From Gossypium raimondii (Eukaryota > Streptophyta > Magnoliopsida > Malvales > Malvaceae), in assembly GCF_025698545.1 (NCBI RefSeq), contig NC_068575.1:57235980-57299979 (forward strand): a stretch of 64,000 nt of DNA, read 5' to 3'. A model generated the notes under the pieces. That model had not been told where the DNA came from. It did no database searches and was given only the letters and a program-made list of their open reading frames with translations. Positions 24,525 through 35,893 of this stretch are shown here, one piece after another. Made by a program: the position numbers and the translations under genes. Every line of letters begins with the position of its first letter. Within the stretch, counting starts at the first letter, position 1.

Positions 24525-24887
24525 AACTGATCCGAATGGAAACGTAACTTCAACTGTTCACCATAACTTGCTCCTGAGTTGCAGAAATGATTTTCATAAA
24601 AACTGAACTAAAATAGACAAGACACTGAATCGTGTAAATTGCAAAATCATTCTATTGTGTTATCAGACATCAAATGAAACTCGGATAGAACTGTACAGCT
24701 TGGATAATAAATATATATATACACACGCATCTGCATTCTTCTGCAGACTCATGGATGAAATAGCATCAGAAAATTGGGGAAAACCTGTGTTGCAATTTAC
24801 AAAGTGGCAATAACTACAGCTAACAACTCTACCTAAGGGCAGCCGGAGACAATAACAAAGAGCTTTACCTCTCCTCGAAACATTATG
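24525..24887. other. 3' flank of the RPK2-like gene
   Basis: This is the 363 bp between the BAHD pseudogene and the receptor kinase stop. It probably holds the kinase 3' UTR (minus strand). There is a short TATATA run near 24711-24721. No gene is visible. Confidence 0.4.
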
Positions 24888-27800
24888 TTAATGAAGGGAA
24901 ACTTCATCATGTAAGTAACATGATGGTGGTTGAAGTTGCTTCAGCCGTCGGACAACTTGCTTCATTGTAGGTCTAGTAGAGAGCGAATCAACAGTACACA
25001 CAACAGCCAAGTGTAGAATTTCAACCAAGTCATTCTGGGGCCCTGCATCCCACAACCCTGCAGTGAAGAACTCCTTGGCCTGGCCTTGCCGTAAGAGCAA
25101 GCATGACCATTGAACAATGTTGAAACCATTTCCGTAAGGAGAAAACGATGGATCCAAAGCTTTCTTATCTGAGAGCAACTCAAGGAGCACCACCCCATAG
25201 CTGTAAACATCAGCTTTATCAGAAACACGGCAAGTCATTGCATATTCCGGAGCAACATATCCGAAAGTTCCAGCAACACCCGTGGTAGCATGCGTTTCAG
25301 ATGCGCCCAAAAGTCTGGCCAAACCAAAGTCTGATAAATAAGCATTGTACTCATCATCCAAGAGGATATTGCTGGGCTTAACATCACGATGGAGAATCCG
25401 TGGGACGCACTGATCATGTAGGTAGGCAAGAGCACGGGCAATGTCCAGAGCAATCTTGTAAAGTATCCTCCAATCCATAGCTCTTGCGGACCTCTCCTGA
25501 ATAAACTTTTCTAAGTTACCACCTGGAAAATAATTGTATACAAGGAATGTTTCCATTTCACTGGCATGATAACCAATAAGAGTGACAAGATTTGGGTGGC
25601 GCAACCTCCCAAGGATTTTAATTTCAGCATCAAACTGTTGAAAGCCTTGCAACCGTCCGATTGCAAGCCGCTTTATAGCCAACAAGACTCCAGGGGAGAT
25701 CTCTGCTTTATAAGTTGACCCAAAACCTCCATTCCCAATACAGTTGCTAGCATTGAAATTCCCCGTGGCCTGCACAACACTGTCAAATGTCAAAGGGACC
25801 CCAATGTTTGTGAAAATCGTGACTTCTTTTTTCGTAGTGCTGATAATTTTGGATTTTGAATTCCACTTCCTGGTATATATGAATAAAATAATAAGAGCCA
25901 GAAGAACTGAAACAATGGCTGAAGCAGATGTTATTGAAGCTATCTCAATTGAATTGAAACCATTATTTCCATTCCTTCGGGTTGCGGATCCCCTTGGTGA
26001 TGCAGCATAATTTTGTGAATTCCCTGCTCTCGCTTGATCTGAAGATGACATTGAGGAGTATTCATGACAAGGCTGTAGAAGTGGGTTCCCAAGAAGATTG
26101 CTGCATTTCATCAAATTATAACTTGAGGGTAGTGGCCCAGACAAGTTATTGAAGGATACATTGAATGCAGAGAGCTTGGTCACATTTGCCAAACCAGAGG
26201 GAATTTTCCCAAAGAGTTTGTTGTTATTGAGCAGAAGAACAGTCAGGTTTCTCAAATTAACCAGACCTTCAGGAATTTCACCAGAAAGAGAATTTGAGGA
26301 CATCTCCAGAATTTCTAAAGATTGCAACCGGCCAAAGGTGGAAGGAATAGATCTGGTCAGATTGTTACCAGACAAAGAAAGATACCGGAGATCCTTCATC
26401 AGCCCAAAACTGCTTGGAATCCAGCCTCGTAACAGGTTCCAGCTCAAATTAAGCGAAACAAGTGAAACCAAGTCTCCAATGCTAGGCGGAATGGACCCAG
26501 TAATTTGATTCCCAGACACATCCAAAAATTTGAGAGACTTGCAAATTTTACTCATTTCAGCTGGAATCTGACCAGACATTCTATTGTAGCTAACATTAAC
26601 ATAAAGCGAACCCAACTCATTGCAGTTCTCGAACAAATTCTGTGGAAATGGTCCGCTGAGCAAGTTCTCTCCAGCATAAAATGCATAAGAAATCTGTTTC
26701 CCTAACCTTTTTGGTGGGATTGGCACCGACAAGACACTGCCAGTAAAATTGTTATCTCCAAAGTTGTGAAACACAGTAGGACCACCATCTCCTCCAAAGA
26801 ACTCAAAATGTGTTCCAACTTGAAGTTTTCTTGCCAAAAATGATAAATAAGCAGAAGTCGGGCTGAAGGGTTCAATGGCATATGAATCTGAGGTCAGAAC
26901 TTCAGGGCATCCCTGGTTGTAGAATCTAGGGATGGAACCTGACAAGGAATTTTCACTGACATCAAACACACTCATACAAGGAACCGCAAGTTCCTCAATA
27001 AGCTCTCCAGCAAGCCGCTTATTTGAGCTTAAGTCAAGGTACCGGAGCTTCTTGCAGTAACTAAGACCAATAGGAATTTCCCCGGCAAAAAAATTCTGAG
27101 CCAAATTTACCATCTCCAAATCATCACAAGCACCCCAATCACTTGGCAGGTTGCCCTCAAGCGTTGCCCTCGGAACCCATAATATCCTCAGCTTTGAAAG
27201 CTTCGTGATTTCAGAAGGAATCCCACCTTGATAAAAATTAAAATCATCCTTTACAGTGCTTCGATCGCCTTTAGCAATGGCAAGGTCATCATATGGATTA
27301 AACATATTTGAGAGCACAAGCACAGTCAATCCAGAACAATTTCCAAGCTCAACAGGTATTGGACCACTCAAACTATTCCCTGAAACATCCAACACTTCAA
27401 GATTTCGAAGCTGACCGATTTCGTGAGGAATTTGTTCCTCCAATAAATTTGTATACAACAACAACGACCTCAACTGACTACAGTTCCCCAAACTAGCAGG
27501 GATCTGCCCAACCAAGTTATTCCCAGACAAATCCAAATGCTCAAGCTTACAACCTTCACCAATATCAGGGGGCAACAAGCCACCGAGCGATGTAAATGAC
27601 AAGTAAACACCTCGAAACCTTCCAAAAGATCCGGGAACGGTTCCATTCACGAGATTACCAGCCAAATTCAATATCTCCATTTGTTTCAAACTTGAAAGCC
27701 AACTTGGTATCTCTCCACTAATGTTATTAAACCCCAAATTAAGAACTCTCAAGTTCTTTAACCCAGAAACACTAACAGGCAAAGTCCCAGATAACAAACT

Positions 27801-28310
27801 GTTCTCTAGATCAAGTACTTCCAAATTCTCCAACTCCCAAATTTCAGCAGGAATTTCACCACCAAATCTATGAAAAGGAAGTGATAAAATTCTAAGTTCA
27901 CTCAATTTTCCAATAGAAGGCAACAACTTCCCATACAAACCCCCATTACTTTCCCCACAATTCCTTCTAATACCAAATCCATAAAATGGAAATACACTAT
28001 AATCAGAACAAGAAAACGAGAGAAAAGCATTCGTATTGTTGAAATTACCTTTTTTCCCATTCCCAAAACCAGTTATGTTAAGAGACAAAACCTTAGAGTT
28101 TTTATCACACGAAACACCAGACCATGAACAGTGACCGGAATTTTCTGTCCAAGTTGATAAAAGCCCTGAAGGATCTAAGACAGACTTCTTAAACTCAAGA
28201 AGAACAGCTTTGTCTGAAGAATTATCACCCAAAACAACACTGTTCAATACACAGGAGAAGAGTAAGAAAAATGGCTGCCACTTGATCACTGAAGCTGAAA
28301 AGAAACCCAT
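24888..28310 (-). CDS. RPK2: LRR receptor-like serine/threonine kinase, RPK2/TOADSTOOL2 type
   Basis: An intronless 1140-aa membrane receptor kinase. The order is: signal peptide (about 1-28, [18 protein letters not shown]); LRR N-terminal cap ending in [11 protein letters not shown]; about 20 LRRs interrupted by a non-LRR island around residues 470-560; transmembrane helix 788-811; kinase from about 850. Kinase landmarks are GNGGFG (859-864), Lys880 in LLAIKRL, HRD with Asp976, DFG 994-996 and APE 1020-1022, so catalysis looks intact. The C-terminus LKQLQPPSC is a hallmark I associate with RPK2. Arabidopsis RPK2 (about 1150 aa, intronless) acts in shoot and root meristem CLV3-type peptide signalling, anther tapetum and embryo patterning; a like role here is inference. 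Clear RPK2 features make RPK1 unlikely. Confidence 0.93.
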   Translation of the reverse strand: MGFFSASVIKWQPFFLLFSCVLNSVVLGDNSSDKAVLLEFKKSVLDPSGLLSTWTENSGHCSWSGVSCDKNSKVLSLNITGFGNGKKGNFNNTNAFLSFSCSDYSVFPFYGFGIRRNCGESNGGLYGKLLPSIGKLSELRILSLPFHRFGGEIPAEIWELENLEVLDLENSLLSGTLPVSVSGLKNLRVLNLGFNNISGEIPSWLSSLKQMEILNLAGNLVNGTVPGSFGRFRGVYLSFTSLGGLLPPDIGEGCKLEHLDLSGNNLVGQIPASLGNCSQLRSLLLYTNLLEEQIPHEIGQLRNLEVLDVSGNSLSGPIPVELGNCSGLTVLVLSNMFNPYDDLAIAKGDRSTVKDDFNFYQGGIPSEITKLSKLRILWVPRATLEGNLPSDWGACDDLEMVNLAQNFFAGEIPIGLSYCKKLRYLDLSSNKRLAGELIEELAVPCMSVFDVSENSLSGSIPRFYNQGCPEVLTSDSYAIEPFSPTSAYLSFLARKLQVGTHFEFFGGDGGPTVFHNFGDNNFTGSVLSVPIPPKRLGKQISYAFYAGENLLSGPFPQNLFENCNELGSLYVNVSYNRMSGQIPAEMSKICKSLKFLDVSGNQITGSIPPSIGDLVSLVSLNLSWNLLRGWIPSSFGLMKDLRYLSLSGNNLTRSIPSTFGRLQSLEILEMSSNSLSGEIPEGLVNLRNLTVLLLNNNKLFGKIPSGLANVTKLSAFNVSFNNLSGPLPSSYNLMKCSNLLGNPLLQPCHEYSSMSSSDQARAGNSQNYAASPRGSATRRNGNNGFNSIEIASITSASAIVSVLLALIILFIYTRKWNSKSKIISTTKKEVTIFTNIGVPLTFDSVVQATGNFNASNCIGNGGFGSTYKAEISPGVLLAIKRLAIGRLQGFQQFDAEIKILGRLRHPNLVTLIGYHASEMETFLVYNYFPGGNLEKFIQERSARAMDWRILYKIALDIARALAYLHDQCVPRILHRDVKPSNILLDDEYNAYLSDFGLARLLGASETHATTGVAGTFGYVAPEYAMTCRVSDKADVYSYGVVLLELLSDKKALDPSFSPYGNGFNIVQWSCLLLRQGQAKEFFTAGLWDAGPQNDLVEILHLAVVCTVDSLSTRPTMKQVVRRLKQLQPPSCYLHDEVSLH

Positions 28311-29385
28311 TTTCTAGATACAGGTACTCTAAAACACTAAAAAAATACAGCTTTCATTAAGTTTATTCTACAACAATCCGATGATGAAAATCTGGGCTTT
28401 TCTTCCGGTTTCTGTGTGTGTTTTTCTAATATCCTAACCCTAATCTTTTTAGGCTGTTTGGAGGGAGAGAAAAAATTGGAAGAAAAAACTGGGAAAGAAA
28501 ATTTTCAACAATCAAATGCGCGTCTTACTTGGCTTTTTGTTCTTCTTTCGTCTCTCTGTTTCTCTTTTTCAGAATTTTTATATTTCAATTTAGGAACAAT
28601 TTATGGAATGGTATGCTAAGTATGCTTTATTTATGAAAGCATCCGAAATATTTTAAAGTTTTTAATTGAGTCCTTTTGATTGGATTTTTTGCTTATTTCC
28701 AAATACAGTGGACATATATGCTCTGGTTCACTTAACTGATTTTATTTTCTAATGATTTGACGGCATTTTGAAAAGAGAATTTTGTGATATTTTATTTGGA
28801 AGGAAACAAATAAAAACTATTCTAAGTTCAAATATGTTGGAATATTTAAATTTTTATTTTATTTATTTTTAAAAATTTTGTTTTTATATTTTGGATTTAA
28901 AATATAAGTTCAATTACTAACACGATTAATTTTTTTATTAAATTTAGGTTATTATAACATCATTTTTTACAAGGGTGCTAAGTGGGTTTTATTTTTTCGT
29001 GAATTTATCAAAACAAATTTTACATTGTTCATTGAAATTTAAAATCTAAAAAGTAAAAAATTTACATTATTGAAAATAAAAGTAGAAAGATATACAAAAA
29101 GTAGAGGAACTTCAAATATATTTTAACCATTATCTAAAACTTTTTATTTATGTCTTTTAATTTTTTTCAAAAATTTTGGTTTGTGATGGGTTTTTATTAT
29201 TATTTCTTAGTCCTTGAAAATACTCAATAAACAAACGTAAGGAAAATAGGAAATTTTCATATGTTTGTTTTCAAGAATTTGAGAAAGTTGTCAAAAACTT
29301 TGAGGGGCTTTTGGAAATTGAACAAAATTTCATGGTTCTATTACAAATATTTCGACTAGATTTTCAAATATTTGGAAAATTTCTT
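28311..29385. other. 5' flank of the RPK2-like gene and AT-rich DNA
   Basis: The first 300 bp or so should contain the 5' UTR and core promoter of the kinase gene (minus strand), with pyrimidine/purine-rich tracts near 28460-28570. Beyond about 28620 the sequence is AT-rich and I recognise nothing. Confidence 0.4.
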
Positions 29386-29795
29386 ATATTAGTCGTTGTA
29401 CTTTATTTTGGTTAATTTTAGTATTTGTACATTTCAAATTTTGTAATTAGTATTGTGCGTGAAGTTGTAGATTAAGTCCATTTTGACAATTCTTAGTATA
29501 TATACTTTCCGAATCTTAAATTTCCAATCTTGACACAAATGATAGTCATGATTTTATTAACTATTTTTTAGTAATATTTGGAAATAACAAACTGCTGTAG
29601 TATTATAAATGTGTTGATATGTTAGTAGCATAATATTTTTGGAAGTAATAGAATTTAATAAATTTAACAGCTATCTTTTTTAGATTAGAATTTTGAATTT
29701 TGAAAAATACAAGGACGAAAAAAAATCAAACTAAAGTATAGGGACTAAATAAATAATATACAAGTAATACAGAGTCTAATAGCAAAATTTAACCT
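29386..29795. repeat. Inverted-repeat MITE-like element
   Basis: The left part has TTAGTCGTTGTACTTTATTT and GTATTTGTAC. The right part has GTACAAGG-like ATACAAGGACG and AAAGTATAGGGACTAA, the reverse complement of the left with mismatches, about 300 bp apart. The right edge GCAAAATTTAACC resembles a common plant MITE end. The element is decayed and no target duplication was seen. Confidence 0.5.
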
Positions 29796-30055
29796 TTTAA
29801 TTTTCCTGTTGGTTTTCCTTTAAAATGGTTCAAGCCATTAGGATTTGTCGCTTTTAAACGGAAGGAAAAAACCAACAAGAAGGTGTTTGGGTCCCACAGA
29901 CCGGTATAAATGCATCAGCACCGTCAATTTATGGCCCTAGTAGTCGTTAGGAATTTAGCTTCCAATATTATCTTTAAGGTCGATTTATACATTTTTTTTA
30001 ACTTAATTTGTTATTTTCCGTAAATAGTTTTTAATATTATATAATTCAAAAAAAA

Positions 30056-30846
30056 GGTAAACTATTAAAATAATCACTTTTGTTTGCCTCAGATTATATT
30101 TTAGTCACTTATATTTGAAATGTTACGTTTTAGTCACTTATGTTATCATGTTGTAACATTTTAGTCACTAAGTCATTAATTGTCATTAACAGTGTAATGG
30201 TAAGCTGATGTGGCACGTTAAATCATCATTTCAAACGAAAATTTTAGGTTAAATTCTACAATTGGCTCCTATATTTTTTCATTTTAAGCAATTTAATTTT
30301 TTCTTTTATGTTCTTTTAACTTTTATTTTTTCCATTTTCTTTTTGTTTCTTCTCTGTTTTCCTCCCTTCTTCATTTCTTTTAACGTAGTTTTCATTTGTT
30401 AAAATTAGTCCACAAGCTCACCACACTCAAAAAAATTAAATTGTTCAAAAAAATAAAAGTATAGGGATTAGTTTTAACAAATGAAAAACATAGAAAAACT
30501 ACGTTAAGAGAAATGGAGAAGGGAGGAAAACAGAAAGAGAAACAAAAGAGAATGGAAAAAAAAAGAAAAAAAAGTAAAGTTAAAAAAACATAAAAGAAAA
30601 AAATTAAATTGCTCAAAACAAACAAATATGGGGACCGATTGTATAAATTAACCTAAATTTTTTATTTGAAATGATAATTTAATGTGTCACGTCAGCTTAC
30701 CATTACACCGTTAACGGCAATTAATGGCTCAGTTACTAAAATGATACAACGCGATAACGTAACTGACTAAAACATAATATTTCAAACAAAAGTGACAAAA
30801 ATGTAACCTAAGGTAAATAAAAAAATATTATTTTAATAGTTTAACC
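30056..30846. mobile_element. 791 bp near-palindromic foldback element
   Basis: The left arm (30056-30411) and right arm (30465-30846) are reverse complements over almost their whole length, around a spacer of about 53 bp (30412-30464). Paired landmarks are AGTCACTTA/TAACTGACT, GTAATGGTAAGCTGA/TCAGCTTACCATTAC and AACGTAGTTTTCATTTGTT/AACAAATGAAAAAC with CTACGTT. The ends are GGTAAACTATTAAAATAAT and ATTATTTTAATAGTTTAACC. The transcript would fold into a roughly 360 bp hairpin. No coding region and no clean target duplication. Confidence 0.85.
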
Positions 30847-31084
30847 TAATAAAATTTTGCTACATTACTTATTGGTTTTCTAAAGTTTTAAGTACAGAAA
30901 TATCATAATAAATCTGAAAAAGATTTGCATATTGTGGATTAAATTAAAATAAATATAAAGGTCACACGTAATTTACATGAAATGAAACTTCATCTTGAAA
31001 CATCAAAATCCCAAAACCTCGAATTTGTTATCATTAGTTAAAATTAATGTTAAAAACGTTTATTTTATTTCTTACTTAAAAGAA

Positions 31085-32486
31085 GGGTAAATTGTACAAA
31101 TGGTCATGCAACTAGATTCGTATTTTTGTTTTGGTCACTCAACTTTAAAATTTTCCAATTTAAGCACTAACGTTTGAATTTGTTATTGTTTTGGTTGCCC
31201 GCTATTAAATTGATAACGAAAAGCCTTTTTTTAACCGGTATAATAACATATTTAGTCCTCAATACTTACTTATTCTATCAATTTGATCCCAATTCTAAAT
31301 AATTTAATAAATTTAACCCTTCATATTTACAAATTCATCAATTTGACTCTCAAATTTCCTAACCAAAACTTCCAGCTTTTAAAATAGAAGCATTCCACAT
31401 CTATTAATTGTTTTATTTATGGTTGAAAGTATCAAATTCGATGCATAACTCTTTTTGTTTATATTTTTAAGAAGTTAGTAGTAGAAATTAACTAAACATC
31501 ATTAAAAATAATAGAAAATTTAAAATTTCAAAATATAATATAAAATAAAACTGTATAAATAATTTAATATTTGTAAAAAAATGTTCACTCGACTAGAATA
31601 ATTTTAGTTTTTATTTAATTTGGTAAATGATTTGACATTAAATCAAGTTATTAGTGATACATATTACTCATTGTAAATTTAAAATTAAAACAAATAATTA
31701 AAATTAAATAAAACACATAATCATCTATTAACCAGTTTATAAAATTAAAAAATTATTATCAATGTAACAAGAGGAATTCAATTAATTCTTTAGCATTTTT
31801 TCTTGTGAAAAATTAAATGTTCATAATATTTTCTTATATGATTATTGATCAAACAATTGGATTTTTAAAGATATTTTTAACTCTTGGTTTAATTTCAAAT
31901 ATCAAGGACCAATTTCGAGGGCTATTTTATGTACCTTGAAGGAAATATCATATTATTTACAACAAGAGTAAATCTAAAGTGTTTTTGTTAAGTTTTCTAT
32001 TTCCTTTAGCTAAAATTTATCAATCAAAGGGTTATAAAGCATTATATTCGAAGAAAACAAATACAAAAAAAAAAGAGGAAAAGGAAATAAAATTTCAAGA
32101 CAAACTTATTGGTATCGAGAATTGGCTTGAAAAACAGCTCGTTAGTTTAGAGAAGTTTTTTCTTCTTTAGGTATTACAAATTTATAGATGTGAGATGTCT
32201 CTATTTTAAAAGTGAAAGTTTTAATTAGGAAGTTGAGGATGAAATTGATATAACTTGTAAATGTGAAGGGTTAAATTTATTGAATTATTTATAATTAAGA
32301 TAAAATTGATAGAATATGTAAATATTTAGGACTAAATGTATTATACCGTTAGAAAAAGACTTTCCGTTATCAATTTAATAACAAGTGACCAAAATAAGAA
32401 CAAATTCAAACATTAATACCTAAATTAAAAATTTTAAAAATTAAATTACATGCATAATTTGAAAACCATTTATATAGTTTACCCTT
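31085..32486. mobile_element. Long-TIR element, Mutator-like, with 9 bp duplication
   Basis: The ends are GGGTAAATTGTACAAATGG and (reverse complement) GGGTAAACTATATAAATGG. They are flanked by TTAAAAGAA at 31076-31084 and 32487-32495. Arms of about 330 bp share blocks such as TTTGAATTTGTTNTTNTTTTGG, ATTGATAACGAAAAG and GGTATAATANATTTAGTCC. The middle, about 31420-32170, is AT-rich and unidentified; its plus-strand frame at 31979-32170 has no known features. A 9 bp duplication with GGG ends fits a non-autonomous MULE. Confidence 0.75.
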
Positions 32487-32644
32487 TTAAAAGAAAGTAT
32501 AAACATTGCATGTTACCTTAAGTTTTAAATTTAACATTTAAATTATATAATCAATATAATAATTTAATTAATACAACAACAACACAACATAAAAAAATAA
32601 ATAAAATATTATATGAAATAATATAAACACGATATAAATATAAG

Positions 32645-34424
32645 TGTACAAGACCAAATATGCCCGGGCCCAAACCAATAAATAGACCCAATTAACATCC
32701 CAAAACCCAAATTAACCCTAGCCCAAAGAAACCCTAGTATCAGTACACAACTCCTAGCGCCGCAGTCCCCTCTCCAGCCGCCGCAAGATTCGGAGCCAGC
32801 CTCCGCACGATTTGCGCCATCGGTCCCTCCCTTTTGCAATGCGTTGCAATCAATCATGTTTTGTTTTTTAAATTGGGTCGCAGTTTTTTTTATTTTCAAT
32901 TTGATACATCGTTGCATAGTGCTTTGGGAGGAAAGGAATTATTTCCATTTCAGTCCCTCATGGTTGCTTGCGTATTCGAATTGATTTTTTTATTTATTGT
33001 TGAATTCGCCCCTGCCTTGCTGTCATCTGTTCAATTTAATCTGTTTTTTAAGATTGTTTTAATTTTTTTTTATGTTATTACCTTATTGTATTATTATTTG
33101 TTTTTATCATTATATCATTATTATTATTATTATGCTTTTTATACATAAACCTACGCACCTTTTTATATATTTTCCATATATGTATTTTAAGCTTTTATAA
33201 ATACATGTATATATTTTGTATACCTTTTATTTTTTTATACATATACTTTTATTCTATCTTTTTAACTTTTATTTATATCCATTTATATTTTAAATATATG
33301 TATATATACTTGTTTTTTTATATACGTTTTATTTTTATTTTCATCTTTTTTTACATACATATGTACATATTCAATTTCTTTTTAAATACATATTTCTTTT
33401 CATATATTTAATAATTTATATATATATAAACCTAAGTATATTTTTTATTTTTTAAATATATATATGTATATATAAATTTTGTAAATACATGAACATACCT
33501 TTACACTTTATTTATTTCTCCTAATTTTCACATGTATCAATACATATACTTTTCTTTTATAATTTGTACATACATATATTTCGGGATTATCATAAGCCTT
33601 GTGCTTTATATGTTTCATTTTTTTCATACGTATACTAGAATATGTATGTTAAATATGTGCACACTCATATTCTCAATTTGCTTGCACATTATACTTGTAT
33701 ATATTTTGTGAACACATATCCATATATGCCTTACATTAAATTTTGTTTCATATTGTACATTTTTTAACATACCCTTTTGAAAATATAATTTGGTTTTATC
33801 GGTATATCAAAATCATTTTCTCTTGATTTGAAGTTTTTGTTTGAATAAAAGCAATATTCAAGGTTTGGGATTTTCAAGAAAATTGAGCCCTAACGTATTG
33901 GGTTCCGATTTTCTTTGTTAATCCTAAATAACCGAGAATATTCTTTATTCAAAATGCATGAGAATAAAAATCATTTTTGGGAACTTAACTTGTCGTGTCC
34001 TAACGTATTGGGTGTGGCATGTTACTTTCTCAAAATGAAGATTTTCGCATAAAATAAAGTGATATTCAAAGTTCGGAGATTTTGAGGAATTGTACCCTAA
34101 CGTATTGGGACTCGATTTCTTTATATGACTTGAGTAATTGATTATCTTTTTTCAAATTTCATCATTTGAGTTGATTTTAAAATTTTTTTAAAACCTTCGA
34201 CACTAGGACATCAAATAATTAATTTGGTACCGATTTTGGGCGTTACGAGGGTGCTAACCCTTCCTCGTGCGTAACTGACTCCCGAACTCGTTTTCTCAAA
34301 ATTCGTAGACCAAAATCATTTTAAGGTGAGCTGATCACACCTTAATAAAGGATCGGTGGCGACTCCAGTTTTTATTTTTAAAGTCGACAACTAAATTTTT
34401 GTTTTCAAAAAAATGGTTTCGACA
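32645..34424 (+). mobile_element. Solo LTR with perfect 5 bp target duplication
   Basis: The element starts TGTACAAGACC and ends GGTTTCGACA, flanked by ATAAG at 32640-32644 and 34425-34429. At 1,780 bp with no coding region and no internal domain, it is a solo LTR. The last 170 bp (CTTCCTCGTGCGTAACTGAC, GGATCGGTGGCGACTCC) resemble the 3' end of a widespread eudicot Gypsy LTR family, by memory. Between 33880 and 34115 three tandem units of about 100 bp each contain TAACGTATTGGG. The region 33030-33760 is rich in TATATA/CATATA steps. It is a fossil of unknown age. Confidence 0.85.
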
Positions 34425-34429
34425 ATAAG

Positions 34430-35893
34430 AATATATTAAAAAAATTATATCACCTTCTCGAGTCCTTTACACGTTTCCTTAACAGACGAGCCTCATACCA
34501 TACATGAGTTCTTATTAGACAAACCTCACATTAGGCGTAACGTAGGTATTAAACAATATCATGGTAAGCTCTCACTAAGCTATCTCCACTAGGAGCGCAT
34601 GAAACTTTAGATCCATTAATTGCTTGGCCATTTTAAAATGTCATGTCTCCAATCTAGAAGGTTATATCACCGCGATTGCAAGGAGACAAAGTGTGACTCT
34701 AACCATTAATAAACTCAAAGACGCATGACATCCTATATCTCCCTTATAAGAGCTCGCCTATAGCACACAAGGGACCATAGAGCACTTAACTCCTTCCTAA
34801 ACACACTCACCCTCTCAATTCCTCTTACCATCATCAAATTCAGCAAAACTCTCTACCCCGAATTAAAGTGAACCGATATCATTATCACCATCTACTCCTT
34901 ATTAATTTCATTTGTCAACAAAAATCTATCTAAAATAAATTTTTAATACGTAAAATTGAACATTAAATATAGTTATGAAAATATAAAAGCAGAGTAAATT
35001 TTTTTTATTTTCTTATAATTTTTTTATTTGCAAGCTTTATATATTAGTTACAAATTGTTATGCTTTTTATAACCTAATAATTTTACTTGACAAGCTAAAG
35101 GAAAAGCAATCCCTCAATGTGACAAATTGCTTTAAATTAGTTCAGTAGTCAGTAGATACACTTTAAAGCTTTATTTGGATTTCTGAGGTGGGTAAAGAAG
35201 TCCACGTGCGTATCCTTCCAGTTCCAGAAGGTAAAGTGGGTCCATTATCCTTTCTTTTTAATTTTCTTATACGCTTTTTGAGATTACCTTTGTTTTTAGG
35301 GGACACTATACATTAAGGTAAAAGAATGGGGGTCCCTATGGAAATAAATTTGATTAAAGTGAAAGTAAAATTAGTGAGATTTTCCATGGGAATCCAAATT
35401 GCCAAGTTGCCATATTGAAGTCGAGGTTCTATTTTTTTAAAAGAAAAATAAATATTTTCATTAACCAAATGCATCAAGCTCTGGTTTCAGATTCCACAAC
35501 ATTGACAGGGAATTTGCTTAGTATGACTACAGTCCCAAATATTAAACATGATCATATGCAAGAAAGCAACAAAAAATTAAGCATTGGCACTAAACATGAA
35601 AAAAGTACATAAGAATGGCTGAAATCAGCATATCAGATTTATTGACTTAAACCATAACGTCTGTAAACCATAACGTTAATTCCCATGCTGCTTGATAGAG
35701 ATGCGGCCGTTCCCGATCCTTGTTCAAGGTTTTATGTTGCCATTGCTGAAGCTGATATTGTAGTCGACGCAGATGGGGGTGTGTTATTTTATTTTATTTT
35801 TGTGTGTGTACTATTGCAGATATTCTTCTATTACTATAAGTAGAGATAATGTGGCAGAGGATAACTTCTAACCTTTTTGCTGATTTCATTGAA
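34430..35893. other. Gene-free region downstream of the amylase gene
   Basis: About 34440-34900 is GC-richer (CTCATACCATACATGAG, CTTATAAGAGCTCGCC) and may be an older LTR fragment into which the solo LTR inserted; I could not find its ends. About 35400-35893 should include the 3' UTR of the amylase gene (minus strand). No coding region is supported. Confidence 0.35.

Noticed and set aside
24962-27496. Several open frames of 60-119 codons overlapping the receptor kinase gene on both strands
   Set aside because: They are shadows of the 1140-codon RPK2-like frame, with no family features of their own.
32834-33411. Hydrophobic Phe/Tyr-rich open frames that look like membrane peptides
   Set aside because: They lie in the T-rich middle of a solo LTR; the composition alone makes Phe, Leu, Ile and Tyr codons.
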